NCBI RefSeq assembly: GCF_017562075.2
Contig: NC_054082.1
Location: 7,579,050-7,643,049, forward strand
Length of the DNA: 64,000 bases
Source of the DNA: Anopheles merus
Lineage: Eukaryota; Arthropoda; Insecta; Diptera; Culicidae
Direction: 5' to 3'
Below, piece after piece: positions 24,201-44,603 of the stretch. How positions within the stretch are numbered: the first letter of the stretch is position 1; the number at the start of each line of letters is the position of its first letter. The notes under the pieces are model-generated. The model did not search any database and was not told where the DNA came from. It saw only the letters and a list, made by a program, of their open reading frames with translations. Made by a program: the position numbers and the translations under genes.

Positions 24201-25140
24201 TTCCCCGTTCCGCTCCTCCTCCGCTCCGCCCTCTTTTCTTGGCTCTCTTGCTCACTAAGCTCCTCCTCCGTCTTCGGAAACGCCTTGTTGTGACACGAAA
24301 CGGGGAAACAAAGCAGGCGCTGCAAGTAAAGTAAAGTACAGCAGAAACATTAAATTAATAAAGCTAAACAAACAAACACGGTCGAGATGCGTGTGTGTGT
24401 ATGTGTGAGTGTGTTTGTGTGCGTTCTTTTCCTTGCGTTCTTCCGTGTTCTTGCCATTTCTCATAAGACGACAGCACACAAATGTGATCTCAGGCGCAGC
24501 ATCTTCTTGCTAACAGACACAGACGCCTATCACACATACACACATATGCGTATGTATTATTAATATTTTGTAGGAAAATTGCTGTAGGAGAAAAAAACAC
24601 ATATACACACACACACACATGAGAGAACGTCGTGTGGCAGCAAGATCTGTCAAGCGGGAAAGCGCGTAAGGCCCAACTTCCGATGCGACGGAGGGAGCTA
24701 CGAAGTGGGGAAGAACACGTGCGCACACATACAAACACCGCATCGTACTGGATGGATGGATGCTGATGATGGTAACACACTAACTGATGCGTTGTTGGAA
24801 AATTGCTCCCAGCAAAGAGGAGAAGGGGAGAGTATGGAGCGCCAGCAAAAAAAGGGAAGGTATGAGCTGCTGTCGTGATGGAGTCGGATGAGAGATGTGC
24901 GGAGATGAAATTAATATAGACTTTAATCATAGTTACGGTGCAGGGCCAAAAAGGATGCAGGAGCGTGATAAAAAAAAGTACACGGTGGGGCAGCGGGAAA
25001 GGGTGTAGATTGATAGGCCATGATGAGGAAGGATGATTTTCCCTTTTCGGTAGAGTGTTCCGTGGTGCAGCGTAACGTGCGTTTTAATAAAATATATATT
25101 TCAAACAATAATGAAAAATGTACAACGCTTTTGCTGTAAT
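21260..25140. other. Gene-free stretch between the two MITEs
   Basis: No gene was recognised with confidence. A 60-nt open piece with splice-like ends lies at 21664-21723. Otherwise there are CA, GT and A-rich simple sequences. Open frames here, up to 198 codons, are dominated by codons from simple repeats. Confidence 0.5.
21812..21839. repeat. (CA)14 microsatellite
   Basis: Fourteen uninterrupted CA units. Confidence 0.95.
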
Positions 25141-25553
25141 TACAGTCGGTGTCGCAAGATTTTGCCTCTAACTCGCCTATTTTTGTCTTGAAAGCACACG
25201 TTTTTGACAGCCTGTCACAAATTTTGCCTCTTAGGAATAAATTTTTGACAGTTCGCATCAATTTTTGTCCCTAAGGCATCAATTTTTGGCTGTGAGTCAA
25301 TCCCTTTTTTAACAAAATTCCTAACAATGTGTTTTCAATTTATTAAATTTAAATTAAAAAACTAAATAAAACTAAAAGGTATTTGTATTGTTTATGTGAT
25401 GTAAAATTACAATTGTCAAGAATCTGCGCAAGTATCTTATAAAATTATCATGATTTCTACAAGAGTCTAAAATTGATGACTTACAAGCAAAAATAGTTGT
25501 GTTAGGGTCAAAAATTGATGCCTTAGAGCCAAAATACGGGGACAACGACTGTA
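25141..25553. mobile_element. TA-flanked MITE, 409 bp
   Basis: The termini CAGTCGGTGTC (25143) and its inverted counterpart GACAACGACTG (ending 25551) are flanked by TA at 25141-25142 and 25552-25553. Both subterminal regions repeat a module of the form ATTTTTG-N-CTAAGGCATC, in direct copies on the left side and inverted on the right. The body is AT-rich and non-coding. The TA duplication suggests a Tc1/mariner-related MITE with iterated internal units. The arms are more diverged than in the element at 21011-21259 and the family is not identified. Confidence 0.75.
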
Positions 25554-33679
<8,126 letters not shown>

Positions 33680-33703
33680 CTGCTGCTGCTGCTGCTGCTG
33701 CTG
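33680..33703. repeat. (CTG)8 microsatellite
   Basis: Eight pure CTG units within a wider CTG/TTG-rich patch from about 33622. Confidence 0.95.
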
Positions 33704-33804
33704 GTACAGTTGATGCTGGCATTTCCTCAGGCAGACACGGATGTACGTTGGTGGAGATAGTTCAATCTTGTATCATAACCCGAAAGCCATCGGCCACTCC
33801 ACGG

Positions 33805-33859
33805 CATCCAGTATCGTACTCCACTGCCTCGTACTCCACTGCCTGTACGATGCTGGATG
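33805..33859. repeat. 15-bp inverted repeat enclosing a tandem 15-mer
   Basis: Arms are 33805-33819 (CATCCAGTATCGTAC) and 33845-33859, pairing at 14 of 15 positions, with a T-G wobble on the plus strand. The sequence CGTACTCCACTGCCT occurs twice in tandem at 33815-33829 and 33830-33844, so it overlaps the left arm and fills the loop. Confidence 0.8.
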
Positions 33860-36800
33860 TTCTGTCGATTCCTTCCGGTGTGCGGTGGGAGAGAGGGGGA
33901 GTTGGGGTTTTCATCCGCATTCGATCGAAACGAGAAACAATATTGAACATTGTAAAACAAGCCTGAGAAGGATGAAATCGTATTTTATGTATTGAGCAAA
34001 GAAAACGTTGTTTCCCGTTTGTACATGGATAATGTGTTTATGTTTGATCTAAAAATTACACCCATTTACATGATTTATGTGCCCCACTAGGACAGTTTGA
34101 GAGTGGAAAAGACGAATCCCAATGCTAGGTCTATGAAAATGTAATGATTTCTGTCACCATTTCGCACTCAACACTTTAGTTAAACTCTGGACAGGACCGA
34201 ATGGCAGCAGATCGCAAGGACTTGCCGAATGTGCATTCGCCACTTCACTGCACAGTGCTGGCCATCGTCACTGGTATCAGCAAAAAAAAAAAGTTGTTTG
34301 ATGTTCGAACCACACAATCAAACACCAATGTCCGTTGCATCGTTTGACAGCGATTTAAAGTGGACAGTTCTTGTCGCATCGCACCCAAACGCTTCTGTCA
34401 TCGGCAGAGGTGTAGCGATGCGTAGGTTTTGCCGCACATTTTGTCTGTTTTTCTTTCGTTTCCAGAAACTCCACCCGGAACCGCACAACATCCAACGGCT
34501 ACGTGCCCTTTTCGTTGGTAGAAAATGAAATAAAATAATACACCACTTCACCACGTGCCCGTCACGCCCGTTCCGTCAGGGGGTTTTCCATCCTCACTTC
34601 AAGGGCCATCCACGTCAGTCCCAGTCGCACAGGGGGAAAACCTGGCATTTGCGATTGTTACAATATTTTCGCACCTTCCCGGGGCGCATCCTGCTCCGAG
34701 GTCCAGGCGGCACTTGAGCCATGTTCTGTGCAGGTTAGGGACTGATGTGTTTGCGTAAGGATCTGTGGCTGGAAGGAGCTTCAGCCACAGAAAGAAATGA
34801 TCATCAATATCGTACTTTATTACACAAATAGGGCATGGAAAGTTCTGTATAACCGTGAACGCACACCAAAAAAACACGAGCGAACAATAAACAAACAGCG
34901 ACACCACGGGACTTCAAGCCTGTGTGATCGAACTTTCACTTGCTCGTTCAAATTGCATCGCCTGTCTCAGGCATTGCGCACAGGGACAGGACGAAACTAG
35001 GACGCTAGATGGGACACATTTTCCATCGTCGCCGGCAATCGGTCGGCCGAAAAAGGAGGTCGAGGTCAGTGAAAACCGAGACCACTGGCAACTGGAGATA
35101 TTCTCCGTCAACATCATCATCATCGTCATCATCATCGTCATCGCAATCATCGCCATCATCGGCGAGACGCAGAGATAAGATGGTTTATGGACATTTTTCA
35201 TTCAAGCACTCTAAAGATGAGCAAATATTGGTGTTTGGCAAAGAACGACTGCACGCAGCCATTCGCGAACTATGTTTACGTGGTAGTGTGTTTGTGAGTG
35301 TGTGTGTGTGTGTGTGAGAAGAGGGCGTTTGTGTATGTGTGCGGAGCAGTGCAGCGTAGTGAAATGGATTAAACCGTGGAAATGGACGTACCGTCAGTCC
35401 ATCAGTCAACGAAGGATTCAGCTGGATGGAAATTGTTGAACTGGGTTTTGTGGTCTTTTGTTGTGATTTTGATTCCTTTGCATTCAACGCCTCCGTAGCT
35501 ATGTGATGCTATCGTGAAGCGTGGATGGATTTCTTACCCATTTGCGTTTTATCAAAAAGTTCAACGAGCTCAATAGCGACCAGGTGGTCTCACGAACCTG
35601 TCGTATGATTCTTTGAAATTGATTCCAAACAACCACCAGACGTCAGAGAGCGGCATGGACTTTCCGCAAAATAGCTGAACGGTATCCTCTCCTGCCCGGA
35701 AATACCCAATATTGAGCGATTCAATTAGACGACCTCCCGGAGACAACGCACCAACGCTCGTCCGCAGGTGACGGGAATTCCCTCGACTTGCAGGCGGAAA
35801 CCCGGGGGAAATTTTACTCCTCTAGCCCTAGAGTTCCGAAACGCGCCAGATGTTGGAGTGGCCATACCCACATTGGCTGTGTTTTGTGCGGTGTAGTGGC
35901 TCAACCCCAGGCGGCAATAGGCGGTGCAAATGAGCGTTGTTGTTCCTGCTAAATGCACAAACAAAAATACACGCCAGGGTAAGGTGCTAACCTCACTTGC
36001 CGGGCGACGGATTTTTCGGGCCTTCGCCATGTGGTTTTGCACTTGACTAAAACAATAATCTCTACGCACCAGTTTTTATTCTCCAGCCTATGTGGCAGGA
36101 TCAAGCGGGAAAGGTACTGCGAAACCCAAACTACCCCAACGAAGAGTGTGTCCACAAAAGATGTATGGCTGGCTTTAGACACACAGCGGGAGAAAGGGAT
36201 TGACTATATGAGGTAGAGGCCCGTACAGTCATATTAGTAGCAGCACTGGGAAGGCAAGTAAATTGTGCACCCTTGTTTCCATAAACACACACACACACTC
36301 GCACAAACTACATGATTCTTTTATTGAGAAAATCACATTTTCATCTGGTAAGAAAATGCCACAGCTAAAGTACTGCACGAGCTTAACCTTATGAAAAAGG
36401 CATTTCCAGCGGGAAAGGAAGGGAAATGGCATGATGTTCCAGTCCTTGCCTTAAGTCTTGAGTAATGGTGGTTTAGGACCTTTGCTTGCTGGGACAGCAT
36501 TTTATTGCACTTCTTACGGTGGGGTTCATACACGTTTTATAAAAAGGGCACGAGTGCTGGAAATTGTTTGAACTAGGACTGGGTGAAAGTGAGACATTAT
36601 TGTGAGGCAAGAATGGACACACAACCACAACCACAAGCTTGGTTGAGGAGTAAACAGACATAAAAAGTCCTTAAAAATACTCACCTTCGATGCTTTAGAG
36701 GACTTCAGACACTTCCAGTCTTTTAAATTTGATCAATATGTTCATTTTAATTTAGTTTAGCGGCAGGTATTGCAATAAACATGAGCAATTGCTTGAATAT

Positions 36801-39800
36801 ATTTGGCATAAAAACAGCTCTTTCTACTATTTCAGGAAAAAGGAGAATCAAAATTCGGATCCCGGCATGATTGCTGCGTACATTTGGAAGGTTAGCCAAA
36901 GGCGGTGGCTCTGCCTTGCTTCCTCCCATCAGCGACGAGCAAAAGAAGTAGCATTATAATTTTAATTAACAAAGTTTTTCGGTACCCGTCAGGCAAACGC
37001 TTGACAGTCTTTTAATAGCAAAGATTTTTGAGCACTTTTCCCCATCACCGCCGGTCGTCGAGTTGCGTGAAAAGTTGCGAACCGACTGCTAAGAACAACT
37101 CTTCATCCGAAGGGGAAGCCATCGTACATCTTGGGCCGCCCCAATTTTGCATCCTTCCAGCCGGCGACCTCGGTTCGGCCGGTCAGTCAAGTGCGGATGA
37201 TGCTGGATCCAGCACTCCAGATTATTCTATTACATTAGTGGCAGCAAGAAGAGGAAAGGCGGCGACTGTCGCAATGTGCGTCAGCCAGTAACTTTTGCTG
37301 CATTTCTTTGGCGGGGTGGCACGATGTGAAGATGGAAATTGTTAATTAACGTTATGACTGGTCGACTGCCAGGGGCAGGACAGGGAGATGAGAAAGTTTA
37401 GAAGTGATTTTTGCGCAAGGAAGCGGATAAACTCGGTGCCGGCCCGGTGCTGCCCGATAGGGGTTTTTGTGGTTGTTTGAGCTGGCGCGTTTAGCGTTGC
37501 GAAAGCGTTTTCGATGAAAGTTTGAAAGCGAGGTACAGTTTAGCCAGTGTGCTGGAGATTTTCGTGTCCTATTCTTTTACCTTATATTTGAGTTGAGAAA
37601 CAAAAAATAGATTTCAAGGCATTATATTCCGTTGAATAATATTTCACGAAACGATGTAAAACTTAAGCATTATAAAAAACGAATAAAGAAACAAGACAAA
37701 ATGACAATTCTTTCGACATAATATGCCATTGTTAGGTAGCTTAAATTGGAAATCTTGACACTGTGACGTGTTTTGCACAACACATTTTTAACCCAAAATC
37801 ATGTTTGACCCATAATCAAACAAAAACTGTTGTAAACCTCGTTAACGCTTCTGGATGTGGTGTTTTAGCGTAGTTTAAAAAAGTAAACATAAGCACTTAC
37901 AGATTTCCGGCCTACTATCGTATAAAACATAACGCAGAAGCATAGCGCAGGACTCTGCGTGAACTTTCCCTCGCGCGTAGTGGAAACAATGTTGGCCGGC
38001 CCATTCGGTGAAGATAGCAAACAACGCAAGTCGACGATCAAAATGACTTGACGTAAATGCATATCAGCCCTTGCATGCACTTTCCAGCCATTTTGGACCA
38101 GACCATCGCGTCCTCGCCGGCGTATGCTCGCCCAACGACTCGAGCCAATCGTCTCCAAAGCGGAGGTTTTCGGTCTGTGTGTTTCTTTCTGCGGTCGCAG
38201 CTTCTGCAGGTCCGTTTGATAATCCCGGGATCCGGCCGAACGCGCTCCTGCAAACGAACGCTGCGGCAACGCTTTTCCCTGCACGCTGCGGCAAATGTAA
38301 GCAAAGAAAGTGGAATGAAACTTTACACAAGCGCAAACACACTGTGGCCTCTCCGCCCCCCCCCCTCGTTTCATCTCACACGGTTAAGGCTCGGTAAATA
38401 TCGGCGCACGGCTTTTGGCTCGAGCTGGAGCTGGTTTTTGGTGCATTTTTGCAGCGAGACGAGAGGATGCACGCGTCTCCACGGGATTATCCTTCACGCG
38501 GTGCCATCGTGTCGCGAAGTCTTGAGGCCGCACAGTCACTGCTGGGTGGGCAGTGTACAGTGTCCGGCCGTGTTCGCGGACGCTGGTAATCACTGGAATG
38601 ACTTTTTTTTTGCAAATACGCTGTTTTTGGATGCATCCAGTCGCCAGGATTCGCTGCAGATGACTCCTGGTAAAACAATTCGGGAGGGAGTGTCGCTTCG
38701 TCACAAAAGCGTCTTTTCTTCGGGCAGCTCCACAAAACGGTGGGAAGTGCAGTGGGAAGATTTAATGCGGATGTGTGCCTAGAGCAAACCAAGCACGTTC
38801 TTCTGGTCCAGGAGGACCGGGGACGGTGATGTTCTTGCCGAATTCCAGCTTTGCAAACCGTACCATTCGCGACCACTGCGACTGGATGGGCACATGTGGC
38901 TGCAACTTCCGTGGGGCACATGCTGCTGCTGCGCGGAAGTTGCAGTGTCACTTTTTGACTTTTTCCCCCTACTCGTAAGCCCTGCACAACAGACGGGCGG
39001 AGCGAACCGTTTGAGGATCCATTTTCGCTTTTTCGGGACCTTGCCGTGGCGTCTTTGTGCAGTGGCGATAAAAACTGGACCCAGCCGGCCTGATTGTTTG
39101 ATGTAATTTAGGTAAACGCACAGCTTAGACTGCAGTGCTGTAAGTCGCTGCTGCGATGACGCCGAGTGACTTTTCTGCACGTGCAGATGGCGTGAGGATT
39201 TGGAGGTTACTTTTCTGTTTTTTTTTCCCTTTTCGCGGGCAAGGTTTATTGCTACGGCCTACCGATTGCAACACTGCGGCAAAGCGAACTGTTGCGCTCT
39301 GCAATGTTTGTCTGCAGCATTTAATGTAGTGAGTTGGCGTCTTCCTGTCTGGCGTGCGTGATGTTTTGCGTGGAACGAGCTGCCACACGCACTGCCGTGA
39401 TTTGGCATTGCGAAAAGGGCAAGATAAACAGACCAAGGTAAGGTGATTAAAAGTTGGATGTATGAAAGTGGGATTAGAATTTGAAAGAAATCCGTTTACG
39501 GTGGGAGTCTACAGTAACTTATGGGGACATTAACCATTTGCGTAACATTCTATTGTGCTTTGTTTGATGGTGGTAGAGTAATACATGTTTTGATACATTT
39601 CATGATTTTTTATTTGAATGTTGCACTTAGAAGTTAAATACGACGTTGTAAAATGCTACTTTTATCCTCAATTCAGCGTACCTTAATCGTATTTCCTTCG
39701 AGTAGTACAAATGGCCAACGCAATATAACTTTCCCTACTAGTTGATCATACGCAGGCGTGCCAGAATGTCTCCTAACCTAACCCAGGAACCCAGGACATG

Positions 39801-42800
39801 GCTTCCATCATCGTCCTTTTTTGCTTATCGTGTACAATGCCTCGCTGTTAATACCGTCAGGTTTACCCTATTCATGTCCCCCCCTAGATCGTGATGCAGT
39901 TCGATGTTGTCAACATCTTCCTAAAACGATTCTATCGCAACAGTGTTCCCCCACCAATAGTGCTGCTCTGTCGCATCAAAAAGGAAACCAATCTCTGCCG
40001 TACAAACCCATCCTCAGTTTGGTTGGCGGGACAGTTTGTAAACATGTTTCATAAATTATGAACTCAGATAGTTTCCTAGCCTGTGTGGAGCAGGGATGAG
40101 TAATGGCTGGATGATAATGGAAAGAAGGATTGGATGTGTTTCGATCAACCGTGCGTTCATCGGTTTGTGGCTTTTACCGGCTGATCAGTTTAAATTTTCC
40201 AGAGAAAAATGAAAACAGAGAAGTATGATGTAGGAAATATTGGAAGTAGAGATTTGAAAATCTTGCTGCTGTAGAGTTTATATCGCACATGTAGATTGTA
40301 TTCTCGTAGTTACGATGATGAATTCGGGAGGTAAATATAATTTAAATATTAAAAACGTTTGTCAACAACACAACTGTGCTTAAACCCATTATTTTATTTT
40401 CATTCTTTTGAAATTCGTCATAATAAATTCATCACAAGTTGATTTGTTTGAGCTCTTCCCTTGCTCCCTGCGCCGTATCATAATTGCACAATTGGTAAAA
40501 GACAAAGAGCCACCAATATACCAATAAAAATCATCGAAAGGAAGGGAGAATGCATGAAGGAGTTTCCTGGTAATCGTGCGAGTTATCGATAAATGGCAAA
40601 TTCAGACAACACGCCTTCATGATCAAAGAAATATTATTCTTCCTCAGCAAGCCCTCCCTTTCTGCCTAGTTCCTCATTTGGATAATTTCACTACCCAAGC
40701 ACACACACACAAGGCGAAAGGTACCACCGTAGAATGGGGTTGGGCGGTTGTGTCTCCCATCGATTTAAAAGCCCCGTGCGCTCTCAACATCAATAAACGG
40801 CGGTAACCGTGCGACCACGGTGTGGAGTGGTATCATCACTCGAAACTTATTAAAATTATGGCCATCGTTTGATGCTCGGCGTTTTTTAAGTGAACCGCAA
40901 CACGAACGAAATGGCGGCCTCAACAAAGGAACAACCTGCCGCTTGCCGTTTGCCGGTTTGCGCTATCGTTTGCGCCAGGTGAAATATTGATGAAAGATGG
41001 ATGGCGTCCGATGCGTGGAGATGAACAGCAAACCCCGAATGCAGGGTAGAGGGGTGGAGATGGGGGGCAGATTGCAGTCATGGCACGGGGACGCTCGGCT
41101 GAAGGACCTCCGGTAAGGTGCCACGATGTGGCAGTGGTGGTGGCTTTGATCTTTACCGTCATCCATCAATTGACCGCGCGAACCGGTTGACTTCGCGGTT
41201 CGCGCTGTGCCCACCGGTACACCGTTTGTTTGCCAAAGGTGAAGTGGACTTAAGTGAAAATGCAGTTTTCTTTACTTTACAAGGCCCTGCGCCGGCGGCA
41301 GGGCGGCATCCCGCGCTCAAGTACCGGCAATGATAAACTGCATCGCCGGGATGTGAAGTGTCTCATCGGCATCCCATGATGCGTGCGTTCTCTCCTTTGT
41401 GATTGCTTCCAAGTAGGTTGATGGCAATTTATAAGTAACGGGTTTCGTTTGTGATGCCTTTTCATCAGAAATTAAAGGATAAAGTAAGGACTCGGGAGAT
41501 TTGGAATGATTTTTCAAACACGAAACTGCTGCAAACTGTATTGAAAACAAACTCTTAGTTGAGCTTAGGGAAGGGAAGATTGCTCATAGTGCTCGAACAC
41601 CAGAAAACTAATTATTTTCCATTTTAGTAAGAAGGAAAAAAACGCTGCCTAAAACGCTGCCTCGAGCAAATACATTCGTGCTCAGTGTTTGGCATTGCTG
41701 CGATTCTTGCCGTGCGCTCACGTAAAACTCATTCCGCAAACTGTGTGAGGCTGTAGCGTAATAAAAGTAAAATCCAGCACACTCCGGCACTTAAACTCCA
41801 TCGTGGCTCCAGCGAGAAAATGGCACGCTGATTCCAAATTAAAAGTCGCGCATTCTGCTTTTTGCCGTGTCGCTGTGTTCTGCCATCGAGGTTTTTCGCA
41901 CCCCGCTGTGTTCTGGTGGGCGAGTGAAATTAAACGGAAAGGTGAAGCAGGAGGAGCAAAATTTGTACTTTCCAGCGTGAGAGTATGTTTTTTTTTTTGC
42001 ACTTTGATTTGGATCGTTGGAGCGCCTGCAGAACCCGGTGCCACCCCGGTCCCTGCATACCAAATGAGCGTCAGCAGCGAAGAACGAGTTGCGAAAGCTG
42101 GCAGTGAGTACAGTGGGGCAGGAGCCGGAGGGCTTAAAAAACGGGTTGAAGAAAGGATAAATTTTTAATTGAAGTCGTGACTTGCTCTAGAAATACGGAA
42201 TGGTTCGCTTTCGAGCATAAAACTTAATTACTTACAATGCTGTTGTTTTTATTTCATTAAAAGAAGATTTTGAGCTATAGATTCTACTGCGTGGGGCAGC
42301 GAGATTTTGCAAGATGAAGCGAGACGACGGTCCGAATCGTGCAAAAAAAAAACGCAAGTGCTGATGTGTGTGTGTGGATGTTGACAGGATGGTGCGCATC
42401 AAGGCTTAGCTTGCGGGAAGCGCTTCGGATCGAAATTTAATTAGAACTTAACCCACTCCCACACGCACCTAGCGGAAGGCGCCATTATCGCGCACCGGCC
42501 GTCGTTTAACGATTGTTTGTTGAGCTACAAGAACGCCAAACATGTGTATCAATTTCTAACATGATCGAATCGGTTGGATGTGTTTCTTTTTTCTGAGGAC
42601 TTAGTGGGTTGAACTGTGAAAAAGAGATTTTGTTTTTGTACGTGATGTTTAATTAATACAATATTATTTTAGTAAAGATTTTGAGAAGAGATTGTTCGCT
42701 TTGTTTGCACAACCAGATGATACAATGGTGCTGTTGGGACTTGGGTGGTTGGAGCAGAATGGAACCGAGACGAAAAATTCTTTAAATCTTAAGCAAAAAT

Positions 42801-44529
42801 CTCTAGAAGATGATAATGTATGATTTATTAAATCCAAATGAATCGATTTTGGAATCAACCATTTTTTATGTTTTTTAAAATGACCTTCTGTTTTATGATA
42901 GTTATTGTTTTCATTAAAATCATTTTGTTTTTTTTAAGTTTCAAGGTTGAAGGTAAACAAATACGCTTCACGTCTTGCAGAAAATTCATATTATTATTTA
43001 TTTATTATTTATAAATATCAGCAACACTAATGAATTTATACAAATAATGCAGTTATAAACTATTTTTAGCCCTTTAAATGTCACTAAATAAACATGTTTG
43101 GGGTGAGTGGGGGACTAAAAAACTGAAACAAACAAACAAACAAACAAAAATAGCACCGACATGCAATTTGCCCAAATAAAATGATCGCTACCGACCAAAC
43201 AGTACACAAGCCCCATTATTTCATTTGAAAAGCGCACTATGCAAATGATTACTGGGCAAACTTTGTGTCCGAAGCAAAAAAAAAGAAAAAAAAGAATAGT
43301 AAACGTATGTTTTATGCTTCCAAAATTATAATCTTCCCCACCGCACCACTTGCAGGACCCAACCAGAGTGGATGAAGCGCTACACATATCGCATTGTTAG
43401 TACACGGTGTTTACCTCCGGACAACGAAACTAGAAAACATTTCCTACGCAATGCAAACGGTACAAGCCGGATTCGGTTCTCGGCTTTTGTAGAGATCCGT
43501 TTACTATGTACACACACACACACACACCCACCCACACATACACACAGAGACGAGTCTGCTCGTTCATATGAGCGTTTGTCAAACATACACAGAAAAGATA
43601 GAATAATAACATTATTATCATACGCTATTCATCCTAAGCCCAACAAGAAAAAGGCACCCATGTTTGATAGAGAGGAAATGAATGGGCCCGGTGTGGGTGA
43701 CTTTTTTTCCTTTCTTTGCAGGAGTTGTTTGGCTATGAGGAGCGTATATTTTTAGACTGATATTAATTTTACCCTTAAAGATATTATTAGAGTTTCCTCG
43801 AAAATATTTTGGAAAAATCCTGAAAATTTCAATTGACCAATTTCGTAGGACAAGTTGCTATTAGATCCCCGTGCAAGCCGTTTACAAATAATGTCTCTCG
43901 CTTTGCAAACACACCAAAAAACACGGGATTGTACGGGTTTGCACTTGCATTGCCTTCATCACACCAAACTGCACACCCAAACACACACACGCACACAGGA
44001 TCGGTTGGACATTTTCCGAACCGATTGCTCGCACATACGAGTGGCATATTTTATGGCTAGCCAATTAACGGTGCCCAATCGCCGGCACAACAGCACCGGT
44101 AATCAAAACTACGCGTATGGTTAAGAACAGCAGAAAAAAGCAGCAAAATAAAACGAAAACGAAACCAGAGGAAAACCTCCGCCAACTCATGCTCATGCCA
44201 AAGCCCGAACCGGTAGCGGGTGCGGAGGGGTTGGTCCCGACTGGCGCGAGGAAACTTATATTTGCCAAAAGATAATAATGTTGAGTATTTGGGAAAATAT
44301 TGATTTAGATTTTCGGGATTTGCAAACCAATTAGGTAATTCAGGCGTGAGCGAGCGAACGAGCGGGCCGTGGGTGAGTGCGAGGGGGAGCGATAAAATGT
44401 GCGTCCGATCGTGAAAAAGCCCGGGCGGGTGGAAAATTGCTAATAAAGAAGCCGAATTTCGGTGTTTATCGTGCGCTTTGGTCATCAAACAAAACGATGT
44501 TTGCCGTTCCGCTGCGATGGCGCTGAGCG
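33860..44529. other. Gene-free stretch
   Basis: No gene was recognised in about 10.7 kb. A kappaB-like GGGGTTTTCC lies at 34580-34589 and a (CAAA)5 run at about 43129-43149. The GC-rich block 38000-39440 has open frames on both strands (up to 241 codons) with no domain signature, and ends in a donor-like CAAG|GTAAGG at 39436/39437. It could be a promoter or 5' leader. The parts at 42880-43080 and 39540-40500 are AT-rich. Confidence 0.45.
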
Positions 44530-44603
44530 GGAAAACTCCCGCTTCCGGGAAATGGGGCCTGCCGCGGTAGAGTATCGAAGGACGGGGGAAGCGGGAATTT
44601 TCC
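44530..44603. repeat. 17-bp inverted repeat with 40-nt spacer
   Basis: Arms are 44530-44546 (GGAAAACTCCCGCTTCC) and 44587-44603. They pair at 16 of 17 positions; the exception becomes a G-U wobble in a minus-strand transcript. No gene is recognised around it. Confidence 0.8.

Noticed and set aside
35583..35600. GGTTCGTGAGACC on minus strand, resembling an RNA polymerase III B box
   Set aside because: No A box at a suitable distance and no cloverleaf could be drawn, so neither a tRNA nor a SINE is supported.
35572..35828. About 80 open codons on the minus strand with protein-like composition
   Set aside because: Length is within chance for 64 kb in six frames. It lacks clear splice ends and no family was recognised.
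38057..38782. 241-codon plus-strand frame in a GC-rich block
   Set aside because: Comparable frames exist on the opposite strand over the same block, and no domain, splice structure or codon bias supports either.
41803..42168. 121-codon frame with an internal hydrophobic stretch
   Set aside because: The Phe-rich segment comes from a T-run. There is no N-terminal signal peptide and no recognised family.
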